A model generated the notes under the pieces. That model ran no database searches. It was not told the DNA's origin and saw only the letters and a list, made by a program, of their open reading frames with translations. A stretch of DNA of 64,000 bases from Dyella_B sp035690825 (GTDB lineage Bacteria > Pseudomonadota > Gammaproteobacteria > Xanthomonadales > Rhodanobacteraceae): positions 46,051-110,050 of the forward strand of contig NZ_JBQCHP010000107.1 of NCBI RefSeq assembly GCF_051954575.1, written 5' to 3'. The translations under genes and the position numbers were made by a program. Numbering within the stretch: position 1 is the first letter of the stretch; every line of letters starts with the position of its first letter. Shown piece after piece: positions 9,102 through 17,600 of this stretch.

Positions 9102-10565
9102 ATGTCCACACGTTCTGCGCCCACCATCGTGATCGGAGCCGGACTGTCCGGCCTTTCCGCCGCCTTGGCCCTGGCCAGGGCCGGACGCGACGTCACCGTG
9201 ATAGAAGCTACCTGCGGCGTCGGTGGTTGCTGCTCCAACACCACGGTGGACGGCTATACGTTCAATAATGGCGCCGTCTATGTAGCGCTTCCCTCGCTGC
9301 TTCGTCGAGCGTTCGCCCGGCTGGGCCTGGATCTTGACGACGAAGTGCCATTGATACCCATCACCCAGCCGCACGAGACGCATCTGGATGATGGCACGGT
9401 CGTTCACCTGGGATCGCTGGATGCAAGTCGGGTCGAAGGCTCGCAAGCCGCGCTCCGCTCGATGCAGCTGCGCGATGGCCTCGGCAAACTGCAGCGCGAC
9501 TGGCAACCGCTCTATCGCCGCCTGGTTGATGACATTCTGCCGCATGAGCTCTCCACCATGCGCACGCTTGCCCTCCTATGGCGTCACCTGCCGAAGATGA
9601 GCGGCCATGCGGATCGGCTGATTCGTCGCTACTTTGCCGATTCCGCACTGCAGGCATCGGTCGCCTCGATGCTGCTCTACACCGGCACCGCGCCGCAGCG
9701 CCTGCCCGCATCGCAACTGATCGGCGTGCTTGCCTTGCTGGACGAAGGCTTTCACCTGCCTCGCCGAGGAATGGGCGCGATCACCGCTGCGTTGCACCGC
9801 GCCCTTCACAGCGCTGGCGTGGAGATACGATGCGGCAGCAAGGTCGAGCACATCGAGGTTTCACGCGGCGCAGTGAGCGGCGTGCTGCTGGATAGCGGTG
9901 AGCGCATGGCCGCGCGTGACGTCATCGCCACCTGTGCCGGTTTCAGCGTCGTCAATCAGTTGCTTCCACCCGCATCCAGACCGCGGGCCATGCGGCGCCT
10001 GGCTGGCAAGGCGCCGCTATCGCACCGTGCGGTCGCGATCCAGCTTGGCGGCCAGATAGCGCCGACATCCGGCGCCTTCATCGTCAACCATGTTCCGGAC
10101 ATGACGCGGCAGGGCGACATGCACCGGGTGACTCTGGATGAACCACGCTGGCTTTCCTGGACGTCACCCAGCAGCGTTTCACCGGAGCTCGCGCCGGCCG
10201 GCAAGGCAGTCGTCGAGCTTTTCGCGCCGGTATCGGGGATCTCCCGTGCGCAGGAATGGACACCGAGCATGACGACACACGCGGTCGAGCGGCACGTGGC
10301 GGCGCTGCAACGGCACCTTCCCGGCATGCGCGTCGAAACCATCCGCACACTCGACCCGCAGGACTTCGCGCAGCAGCGGCATCTTTACGAGGGCGCGCTC
10401 TACGGCATCGCTCCTGGCGCCAACCCCGCCCTGTACTTTCCACACCGCACCCCGCTTCCTGGCCTGTACCTCGCAGGACAGACGACGTTTCCCGGCTTCG
10501 GCGTGCCATCGGCGATGTACTCGGGTCTTCAGGCCGCGGAAGGCCTGCTGGCGGCGGATTGTTGA
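9102..10565 (+). CDS. Phytoene desaturase-like FAD/NAD(P)-dependent oxidoreductase
   Basis: A 487-residue flavoprotein. The N-terminal Rossmann motif is complete (IVIGAGLSGLSAALALARAG, then VTVIEA). The C-terminus 'PGLYLAGQTTFPGFGVPSAMYSGLQAAE' is the second dinucleotide-binding segment of CrtI / retinol-saturase-like enzymes. ATG 9102 has AGG seven bases upstream; a GTG at 9090 would add four residues. No phytoene synthase or other carotenoid gene is in the window, so carotenoid biosynthesis is not supported; a lipid or polyprenyl desaturase or isomerase is equally possible. The divergent TetR gene probably controls it. Confidence 0.8.
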   Translation: MSTRSAPTIVIGAGLSGLSAALALARAGRDVTVIEATCGVGGCCSNTTVDGYTFNNGAVYVALPSLLRRAFARLGLDLDDEVPLIPITQPHETHLDDGTVVHLGSLDASRVEGSQAALRSMQLRDGLGKLQRDWQPLYRRLVDDILPHELSTMRTLALLWRHLPKMSGHADRLIRRYFADSALQASVASMLLYTGTAPQRLPASQLIGVLALLDEGFHLPRRGMGAITAALHRALHSAGVEIRCGSKVEHIEVSRGAVSGVLLDSGERMAARDVIATCAGFSVVNQLLPPASRPRAMRRLAGKAPLSHRAVAIQLGGQIAPTSGAFIVNHVPDMTRQGDMHRVTLDEPRWLSWTSPSSVSPELAPAGKAVVELFAPVSGISRAQEWTPSMTTHAVERHVAALQRHLPGMRVETIRTLDPQDFAQQRHLYEGALYGIAPGANPALYFPHRTPLPGLYLAGQTTFPGFGVPSAMYSGLQAAEGLLAADC

Positions 10566-10686
10566 ACGGCCGCATCGGGGATAAATCTTGTGGCTGAGCC
10601 GCCCTACAACAGGCCGCTGGGTTTGTTACGTTCCGTCAACCAAATGCCCAGAATGCAACGAAGCGACGAATGACTTCACCTCGACG

Positions 10687-12669
10687 CTAAATGCCACGTT
10701 GCAGCGGTAGCCACAGCGTAAATCGGGTACCGGTGTCCCCTGACTTCCAATCGACACGCCCATCGATCGCCTGCGCGCGACGCTGCTGGTTCTGCAGGCC
10801 GCGTCCAGTGCTGCGCCACAGGGCCGTCGCCACGTCAAAACCCTGGCCATTGTCTTCAATGATGACTTGCACGCCGGCACTCTCGGCGGCCGTGGCCACC
10901 CGGATGACCGTGGCGCGCGTGTGCCGCAGGATATTGGCCACGCTTTCCTGCACGATGCGCAGGATGTTCAGCGCGCTCGACGGATCCAGCCAGTCCAGCG
11001 GCGGCAATTCCCCGACGTCCCAGACCAATGCAACGTTGGCGCCCTCCATGCGCGGCTCCAGGCGAAAGCGCAGCGTGGCGAGCAACAGCAGCAGGTCGGC
11101 CTCGACCGGTTCCATCGAATCGATCGCCAGTTTCAGGTCGTCCATGCAGTCCTTGAGGATTTGCGAGACCTCGGTATCGCCCATGCGCCCCTGCTCCACC
11201 GAGCGGATGGCGCTGATCAGGGTAGAGCCGAGCCCGTCATGCATGTCTTGCATCAGACGCTGGCGTTCGTCGCTCAGCAACTGGCGTTGTTCGATTTCGC
11301 GCAAGCGCTGGTGGCTCTGTTCCAGCTCGACCTCACGCAAACGCAATCGCTCCGCGAGGCTGGCGTTGACCCGCTCTACTTCTTCGATCGCATGCATGTA
11401 ACGCCGGTACATCAGCAGTCCGAAAAAGATGAAGGTGACACCGTTGGTGTAGGCACCCAGAAACCAACCTTCCGGACTGACGACGTTGTTGTGCATCATC
11501 CAATCGGATACGCCGAGCAACACACAGATGGCGACCGCGACGACCACCAGCCGCCCTTCCCGCGAGGACCGCCAGGTGCAAATACCGCCTACCAGGCCCA
11601 CCACCATCGCCATCATCAGCTCCAATGCATAGATCACCGCGAGCATGAATTGCGTGTTGGGCAAGGCCCACGACACCGGCATCGTCGCGACCCCAATCAG
11701 CACCGGCGCGGCAATCATGCCGCGACTGAGCCAACGCAGCGGTCGGCCGTGCAGCAGCCTCAAGAAGAAATGCCCCACCGTCAGCAGCCAGCAAAGCGAA
11801 TTGACCACCAGCCAGCCGAACCAGTCGTTGGCGATGGGCAGATCCACGTAATAGTGCAGATGCGCGGCAAAGGCGATCACCGCCAGGTTGAAGAACAACA
11901 GATAGCCCGGCTCGTGCTTGCGCTTGAACCATACGAACAAGGCAAAGACGCCCACGGCCAGAAACGCCGCATTCAACATCGCCGGCAGCCCCTGCTGCAG
12001 CCACTGCCGGGTCTGGTAACGGCCGCGCAAGGCATCGGCTGGCCCCAGCCAAAGTGAGGACACCGCCACTGGGTATTGGGCGGTGTGCTCCAGCCTGACC
12101 AGGATTTCCCGCACAGGCGCCTCGCTCACCCCCGGCTCCAGCGGCACCCATAGCGGCGTAAACAGGCTGTTCCATTGCTGGCCGCGTTGCTGGCCCCGAT
12201 ACACCAGCTTGCCGTTGACGTAGAGGGCGACGGGGCCGTCGGTCTTGAGGCGCGCGCCATACAACGCCAGCGATTCGGTGACCGACTGCGGTCCGGTCAC
12301 CGACAGCCTCACCCATATGATGCGGTGCGCGTTGGCCGGCGATGCAGCATGCAAGGACAGCGGCAGCGCGGTAGCACGCCACTCGTCCGGCAAGCTGCGG
12401 CTGTCCAGCGAAGCAGGCGGCGCACTGAAGCCGGACGATGCCACTTCCTGCCAGCTGGCCTGGGTCAAATGCAGGCATTCATCTGCTCGCTGGATGCCGC
12501 TTACCGCCAGCGAGAGAAAGGCGCCCAGCGCGGCCAGCAGCGCCAGCGAAAAAATCAGCGCAGCGAAGGCAGAAAAAGGGCGTAAAGGGCGATCAGGTTT
12601 CGCCACCTCCTGCGCCGTGGCCACGCGTGCCGCACTACCCGCCCAGAATCCCCTGATTTCTGGCTTCAT
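10687..12669 (-). CDS. Membrane sensor histidine kinase, NarX/DesK type (HisKA_3)
   Basis: A 660-residue protein. A first membrane segment (about residues 33-57) is followed by an extracytoplasmic beta-rich region to about residue 200. Six or seven further membrane segments follow, the general layout of 7TM-DISM sensors. A coiled-coil (IEEVERVNASLAERLRLREVELEQ) leads to the HisKA_3 phospho-acceptor motif 'LMQDMHDGLGSTL'. The ATPase domain has 'IVQESVANILRHTRA' (N box) and 'VIIEDNGQGFD' (G1 box). The extracellular part resembles a sugar-binding jelly roll ('PVALYVNGKLVYRGQQ'), so a carbohydrate or wall-derived ligand is possible. The 5' end overlaps the response-regulator gene by 35 bases, so the pair is co-transcribed. 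Confidence 0.88.
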   Translation of the reverse strand: MKPEIRGFWAGSAARVATAQEVAKPDRPLRPFSAFAALIFSLALLAALGAFLSLAVSGIQRADECLHLTQASWQEVASSGFSAPPASLDSRSLPDEWRATALPLSLHAASPANAHRIIWVRLSVTGPQSVTESLALYGARLKTDGPVALYVNGKLVYRGQQRGQQWNSLFTPLWVPLEPGVSEAPVREILVRLEHTAQYPVAVSSLWLGPADALRGRYQTRQWLQQGLPAMLNAAFLAVGVFALFVWFKRKHEPGYLLFFNLAVIAFAAHLHYYVDLPIANDWFGWLVVNSLCWLLTVGHFFLRLLHGRPLRWLSRGMIAAPVLIGVATMPVSWALPNTQFMLAVIYALELMMAMVVGLVGGICTWRSSREGRLVVVAVAICVLLGVSDWMMHNNVVSPEGWFLGAYTNGVTFIFFGLLMYRRYMHAIEEVERVNASLAERLRLREVELEQSHQRLREIEQRQLLSDERQRLMQDMHDGLGSTLISAIRSVEQGRMGDTEVSQILKDCMDDLKLAIDSMEPVEADLLLLLATLRFRLEPRMEGANVALVWDVGELPPLDWLDPSSALNILRIVQESVANILRHTRATVIRVATAAESAGVQVIIEDNGQGFDVATALWRSTGRGLQNQQRRAQAIDGRVDWKSGDTGTRFTLWLPLQRGI

Positions 12670-13330
12670 AAATCGCTTCCGCCTTGGATGTCACATTCAA
12701 TTTGCTGTAAATACGCCGCACAAAGCTGCGCACGGTAAAAGGTGACAACGACATCAGCCTGGCGATTTCAGGGGCCGTAAAACCCTTGGTAATGAGTTCC
12801 AGTACTTCTTTCTCGCGCGCGGACAGAAGTTGCGGCGTTTCGCCCGACCCGATCGTTTGGCTTGCGCCCCCTGTCCCGCCCTGCCGAAACCGTGCCAGCA
12901 CCTGTCGCGCAATGATAGGGCTGATCGGGCTGCCGCCGCTGGCCAAGCTGCGAATTTCATCGACGATTTTTGCGGGGGAACTGTCCTTCAGCAGATAACC
13001 CGATGCACCCGCCTCGATCGAACGGATCACATGGGTCTCGTCGCCGAAGTTGGTGGCGACCATGACGCTGCAACTGCTCCACTGCTGCACGGCGGCCTTG
13101 ATGACATCGATGCCGGAGCCATCCGGCAAGCCCAGATCCACCAGCAGCACGTCGGCCGGCGCACTCAAGAGCATCCTCAGCCCCTCGGCGCGCGTTCTGG
13201 CGATACCGGCAAGCCGGATGTTTTGCGCACTCTCGATCGCCTCCGTCAGGGCACGCCTGAAACCGAGATCGTCTTCCACGATGGCCACGTGGATCAGGGG
13301 CGGAGTCGCATCGGCGGCCGGTAATTCCAT
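12635..13330 (-). CDS. NarL/FixJ-family response regulator
   Basis: A 231-residue protein. The receiver domain has the acidic pair 'VAIVEDDLGFR', the phospho-Asp in 'DVLLVDLGLPDGSG' and the Lys in 'GYLLKDSS'. The C-terminal LuxR-type HTH reads 'LSAREKEVLELITKGFTAPEIARLMSLSPFTVRSFVRRIYSKL'-like, in the usual position. It is the partner of the kinase gene that overlaps its 3' end. The gene diverges from the sulfotransferase-autotransporter pair, which is therefore its closest candidate target. Confidence 0.9.
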   Translation of the reverse strand: MELPAADATPPLIHVAIVEDDLGFRRALTEAIESAQNIRLAGIARTRAEGLRMLLSAPADVLLVDLGLPDGSGIDVIKAAVQQWSSCSVMVATNFGDETHVIRSIEAGASGYLLKDSSPAKIVDEIRSLASGGSPISPIIARQVLARFRQGGTGGASQTIGSGETPQLLSAREKEVLELITKGFTAPEIARLMSLSPFTVRSFVRRIYSKLNVTSKAEAIYEARNQGILGG

Positions 13331-13390
13331 GAACAGTCCAGGATTTTAAAAGTGCGTCGTGGTGTAACGCGACGGGCGGCTACGCGCATT

Positions 13391-13414
13391 AGCGCCTTTG
13401 TTCTACAGGCAGCC
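13391..13414. repeat. Hairpin repeat, copy 1
   Basis: The stem GCGCCT (13392-13397) pairs with AGGC plus GC (13407-13413, one bulged A at 13411) around the loop TTGTTCTAC. It differs from copy 2 at two positions only, and these two positions are base-paired to each other. Confidence 0.65.
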
Positions 13415-13530
13415 CACGATACCGGAATAGCCGGGTGCAGCCATAAGTCCCGCCACGCGATGCGCGTTTTCGCACCGGCGCGGCCCCTAAAAGGACGTCA
13501 TTTTGCCGCCTGACAGGCAAGCACGTGTGT

Positions 13531-13554
13531 AGCGTCTTTGTTCTACAGACAGCC
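13531..13554. repeat. Hairpin repeat, copy 2
   Basis: The stem GCGTCT (13532-13537) pairs with AGAC plus GC (13547-13553, bulged A at 13551) around the same loop TTGTTCTAC. Relative to copy 1, a C-to-T change on one side is matched by a G-to-A change on the other, so the stem is kept. Confidence 0.65.
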
Positions 13555-13723
13555 TTGCCGGTTGTCCTCACGATACCCCGCCATGGCCGCGCGCTCCCAC
13601 TCGCGCTCCTCATGTTGCAGGGCAACCCCGCGAGCCGCGTCGACCGCGTGATCCGGAGGGCCGCGCTGCAAGGGTGGGTAGCCGTCATCGACTAACGCTC
13701 CATCGTTATCCACAGGGGACCAC

Positions 13724-14539
13724 ATGGATCGCCGCATTCATTTCATCTCGGGCCTGCCCAGGTCCGGGTCCACGCTGCTGTCTGCCTTGTTGCAGCAGAA
13801 CCCGCGCTTCCATGCGGGCATGAGCAGTCCGGTGGCCGGGATGGTCACCACCATGCTTGGCGAATTGAGCGGACGCAACGAGTTTTCGGTGTTCATCAAC
13901 GATGCGCAGCGCCAACGCATCTTGCGCGGCCTGGTCGCCAACTATTACGAGGACGAAGTCAGCGCCGACGTCGTGTTCGATACCAACCGGGCGTGGTGCA
14001 GCAGGCTTCCTGTACTGAAGACCCTGTTTCCCGATGCACGCGTCATCGCCTGCGTGCGGGACACGGCGTGGATCGTCGACAGCATCGAACGGCTGGTGCG
14101 CGACAACGCGTTCCAGCCTTCTTCGATGTTCAATTTTCAGCCCGGGGGCACGGTGTACTCGCGCACCGAGGGCCTGGTCAACGGCGACGGCATGATCGGC
14201 TATGCCTACAACGCGCTGAAGGAAGCGTACTTCGGCGAAGACAGCGGCAACCTGATGCTGTTGCAGTACGACACGCTGGCGAAAGATCCCGCACGCGCGC
14301 TGGCCGCGGTGTACGACTTCATCGGCGAACCGCGCTACGCGCACGACTTCGAGCGCGTCAGTTTCGACGACAAAGGCTTCGACCAGCGCGCCGGCACACC
14401 GGGTTTGCATCACGTGCGCGCGCATGTCGCTGCCACAGCGCGGCAAACCATTTTGCCGCCGGATCTGTTCCACCGCTTCGAAAGCGATCCGTTCTGGCGC
14501 GATCCGCAACTCAATCCGCGCGGCGTGCGCATCGTCTGA
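13724..14539 (+). CDS. Sulfotransferase family protein
   Basis: A 271-residue protein. The N-terminal 'HFISGLPRSGSTLLSALLQQNP' contains the 5'-phosphosulfate-binding loop (GLPRSGST) of PAPS-dependent sulfotransferases. 'DARVIACVRDTAWIVDSIERL' has the position and pattern of the 3'-phosphate-binding segment. There is no signal peptide, so it is cytoplasmic. The acceptor (protein tyrosine, sugar or small molecule) is not evident. It lies 81 bases before the giant autotransporter in the same orientation and without a terminator between them, which raises the possibility that the two act together. Length and ends look normal. Confidence 0.82.
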   Translation: MDRRIHFISGLPRSGSTLLSALLQQNPRFHAGMSSPVAGMVTTMLGELSGRNEFSVFINDAQRQRILRGLVANYYEDEVSADVVFDTNRAWCSRLPVLKTLFPDARVIACVRDTAWIVDSIERLVRDNAFQPSSMFNFQPGGTVYSRTEGLVNGDGMIGYAYNALKEAYFGEDSGNLMLLQYDTLAKDPARALAAVYDFIGEPRYAHDFERVSFDDKGFDQRAGTPGLHHVRAHVAATARQTILPPDLFHRFESDPFWRDPQLNPRGVRIV

Positions 14540-14620
14540 TTCCAAACGACAGCGCGGCATTCCAACAAATCAATAAACGACGCGCCGATCCGCGTCACCA
14601 TCCATGACAGGGGCAACACC

Positions 14621-17600
14621 GTGAACCGTATCTACCGTTTGGTCTGGAACCGTGCCCTGGGCACCGTGCAGGTGGCTTCCGAACTCGCATGCGCAGCGCG
14701 CGGCGGCGCGCAAGGCACGGCGGACACGCAGCCGCTGCGTAGCCACGCACTGCCGATGGCTTGCGCCGCGGCGTTGGGCCTGACGTTGTCGCTCATTCCA
14801 ACCATATCGAGCGCCAGTTGCGCCCCTACCGTCATCCCATCGGTGACAGGTACGGCCGGAACGGCGGGTACCGACGGTACAAGCGCCGCCCCCAACGGCC
14901 ATGCCGGAGGGATTGGCACCAATGGTGGCGATGCCACAACGGTTGGTTCCACTTTTTATTGCGTCGATGTCGGTAGCCAGGTTGCTGGTGGCACTGGCGG
15001 CGCCGGCGGCAATGGCGGCGATGGCATGGCGGCTACCGGAAGGCCGAGCTTTGGCGGTAACGGAGGCAACGGTGGCGCGGGCGCGTACGGCATCCGCGGC
15101 ACGGGCGCTTTCCAGCTGGGCAACTACGGCAGTATCGCCGGCGGCGCGGGCGGTAACGGGGGCATCGGCGGGGAAGCGTCTCTTGCCGGCGGTGACGGCG
15201 CCTACAGCGGCAACGGTGGTACAGGCGGCGCGGGAGGTACGGCGGTCGGTGGTACCGGCTTCATCCTCAACAACTTCTCCACCGGCGTCATTACCGGTGG
15301 TGCCGGCGGCGCCGGTGGGCGTGGCGGCTTCCGCGCTGGCACCTTTTACGGCGAGGCAGGCCCAGGTGGGCAAGGCGGCGCTGCCATCAACAGCCATGGC
15401 GCCAGCCACATCAGCAATAGCGGCAGCATCGTCGGTGGCGCGGGGGGCGCCAGCGGCACGGACTACCACGGAACCGAGCGCGGAGGCGGCGGTGGCGCGG
15501 GGGTTGCCGGTGATGGATTCATGCTCGACAACACCGCCAGCATCACCGGTGGCGCCGGTGGTGCGGGTGGCGTTGCCTATCTCGGCGGAACCTCCGGCAG
15601 CGGCGGCAACGGTGGCGACGGCATTCTTGGCAGCAACCTGACGGTAACCAACAGCGGCAGCATCAGCGGCGGCCAGGCCGGCGCGGCCGGACCCGCCGTC
15701 GCTGCGAACGGCATCAAGGCCGGCCAACCCGGCGTCAGTGGCGATGCCGTGCATTTCACCGGCGGTACCAGCACGCTCACGCTCAATAGCGGCTCGGTGT
15801 TGAACGGCATGGTGGAGATCGACGGCGGCAGCACCGCCACCCTGTACGCGAATGCAGCCGGACTGGATCTCAACGGCGGCTCGCTCGGCAGCAATGCGCT
15901 GCTGGTCAACGGCACCGCCAATATCAACGTCAATACACCGACCTTCGCTGTCTCGGGAAACATCAACGGCAGCGGCACACTCAACATCGCAGGCGCCGGC
16001 GCGATCACGCTGGGCACAGTCAACGTTGGCGGGCTGAACAGCAGCGCATCGACCACGCTCGACGATAACGTCACCACCAGCGGTGGCGGCCAAACCTACA
16101 ACTCACCTGTCACGCTCGGCGCGGCCATCACGGCCAGCGACACGCAGGGCGGCAGCATCCGTTTCAGTACGATCAACGGGCCTTACGATCTCATCGCCGA
16201 TACCACGGGTACCATCTTTTTCAATAGCCCGGTAGGCGCCAGCCGCGCGCTGAATAGCCTGACCGTGAACGATGCGAGCAAGATCACGCTCGATGGCAAT
16301 GTCTCCACGGTCGGCAACCAGTCGTATGGCGGACCCGTCACGCTGGGCGGCGCCGTTACGGCGCGCGCTTCGACCGGCAATGTTGAATTCAAATCGACCG
16401 TCGACGGCGCATTCGGATTGGACGTCAATGCAGGCGGCACAACCACGTTCGATCAAGCCGTGGGCGGCCAGACCCGGTTGTCCAGCCTTGTTTCGGAAGG
16501 CAGTGGAAACACTGTATTGGCCGCGGACGTAGCCACAAGCGGCGGTGGCCAGGGTTTCGGCAATGCGGTAAGCATCACCAGCGATATAACGCTCAGCGAT
16601 AACCAGTCCGGCAGCATCAATTTCGATTCGACGATCGATGGTGCACATGACCTGACGATCACGACAGGCGGGATGACCAGCTTCCAAGGTTCCATCGGTG
16701 CCACGCAGGCGTTGAACAACATCACCGTGACAAGCGCCGGCATTCCGCTTTATCAGTCGTGGAACATCAATGGCACTGCCACGCTCAACAGCAGCGGTGG
16801 CATCGACGAAATGCCCGGTGCCGCGCTCTCGGCCAACTTGCTGACCGGCAGTTCGACCGATGCGACCCATCTGGACACCAGCACTAACGCCATCGCGAGC
16901 ATCGGCCCGTTTTCCGCCAACGGTTTTACGCTCGTCAACAGCGAAAGTGTGCTCGTGCTGAGCGGTTCCACCCTCGACGGCGGCGCAGGCGGCGTATCGC
17001 TCGCCACCACCGCTGGCAATATCTATGTCTACCAGGCCGCCACGGTCACCGGCGCCAACATCAACCTTTCCCCCACTGGCTTTACCGACCTGTTCGGCAC
17101 GCTGAGCACATCGGGGACCATTACCTCGAACAATGGGCTGCAAGTCGAAACCGGAAGCGCGATGCTTGGCAACGTCGCCAACAACGGCGGCATCACCTTC
17201 GTCAACAGCGATAGCATTTCAATGGCCGGCGCCATTTCAGGCAATGGCGACCTTACGACACTAGGCAGCGGCAGCGTCGATCTCCAGGGCATCAATACCT
17301 ACACCGGCGCGACCACGCTCAACAGCGGCACACTCACGCTATCGGGGAATGGCAGCATCGCCGCGTCCAGCTCCGTGCTGGTCGGCAGCTCCAGCACGCT
17401 GGATATATCGGGCACCCACAACGGCGCGTCGATCACCACGCTCGCCGGCAAGGGCAAAGTGGTGCTCGGCAATCAGACTCTGACACTCACCGATGCCATG
17501 GATACCTACAAAGGCATCATGAGCGGCACCGGCGGTTTCGCAGTATCCGGCGGAGCAGAGGTTTTCACCGGTGCCAACACCTATACCGGCGGTACCGCGA

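Larger units (their letters stand above)
13331..13723. promoter_or_regulatory. 393-bp divergent gap between the response regulator and sulfotransferase genes
   Basis: No coding sequence is convincing here. The region holds two near-identical 24-base direct repeats, 13391-13414 and 13531-13554, exactly 140 bp apart. Each can fold into a hairpin with the same 9-base loop TTGTTCTAC. Between them lies a perfect dyad GCCTGACAGGC at 13508-13518. The 3' part (13560-13720) shows nothing clear. The region must hold promoters for both directions, or the untranslated leader of one of them. Confidence 0.55.

Noticed and set aside
9102..10565. Flavoenzyme as a carotenoid biosynthesis gene (crtI)
   Set aside because: The fold matches, but no other carotenoid gene is in the window, and the same family includes desaturases and isomerases of other lipids.
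13389..13554. The twin hairpins as integron attC sites
   Set aside because: They lack the conserved core GTTRRRY ends and the paired L/R boxes, and no integrase or gene cassette is near.
13389..13688. Open frame of 99 codons on the - strand in the RR / sulfotransferase gap
   Set aside because: It spans both hairpin repeats, has no family resemblance and lacks a clear ribosome site.
14570..16093. Open frame of 507 codons antisense to the 5' end of the adhesin gene
   Set aside because: It arises from the Gly-rich GGN triplets read in reverse and has no start signal or family similarity.
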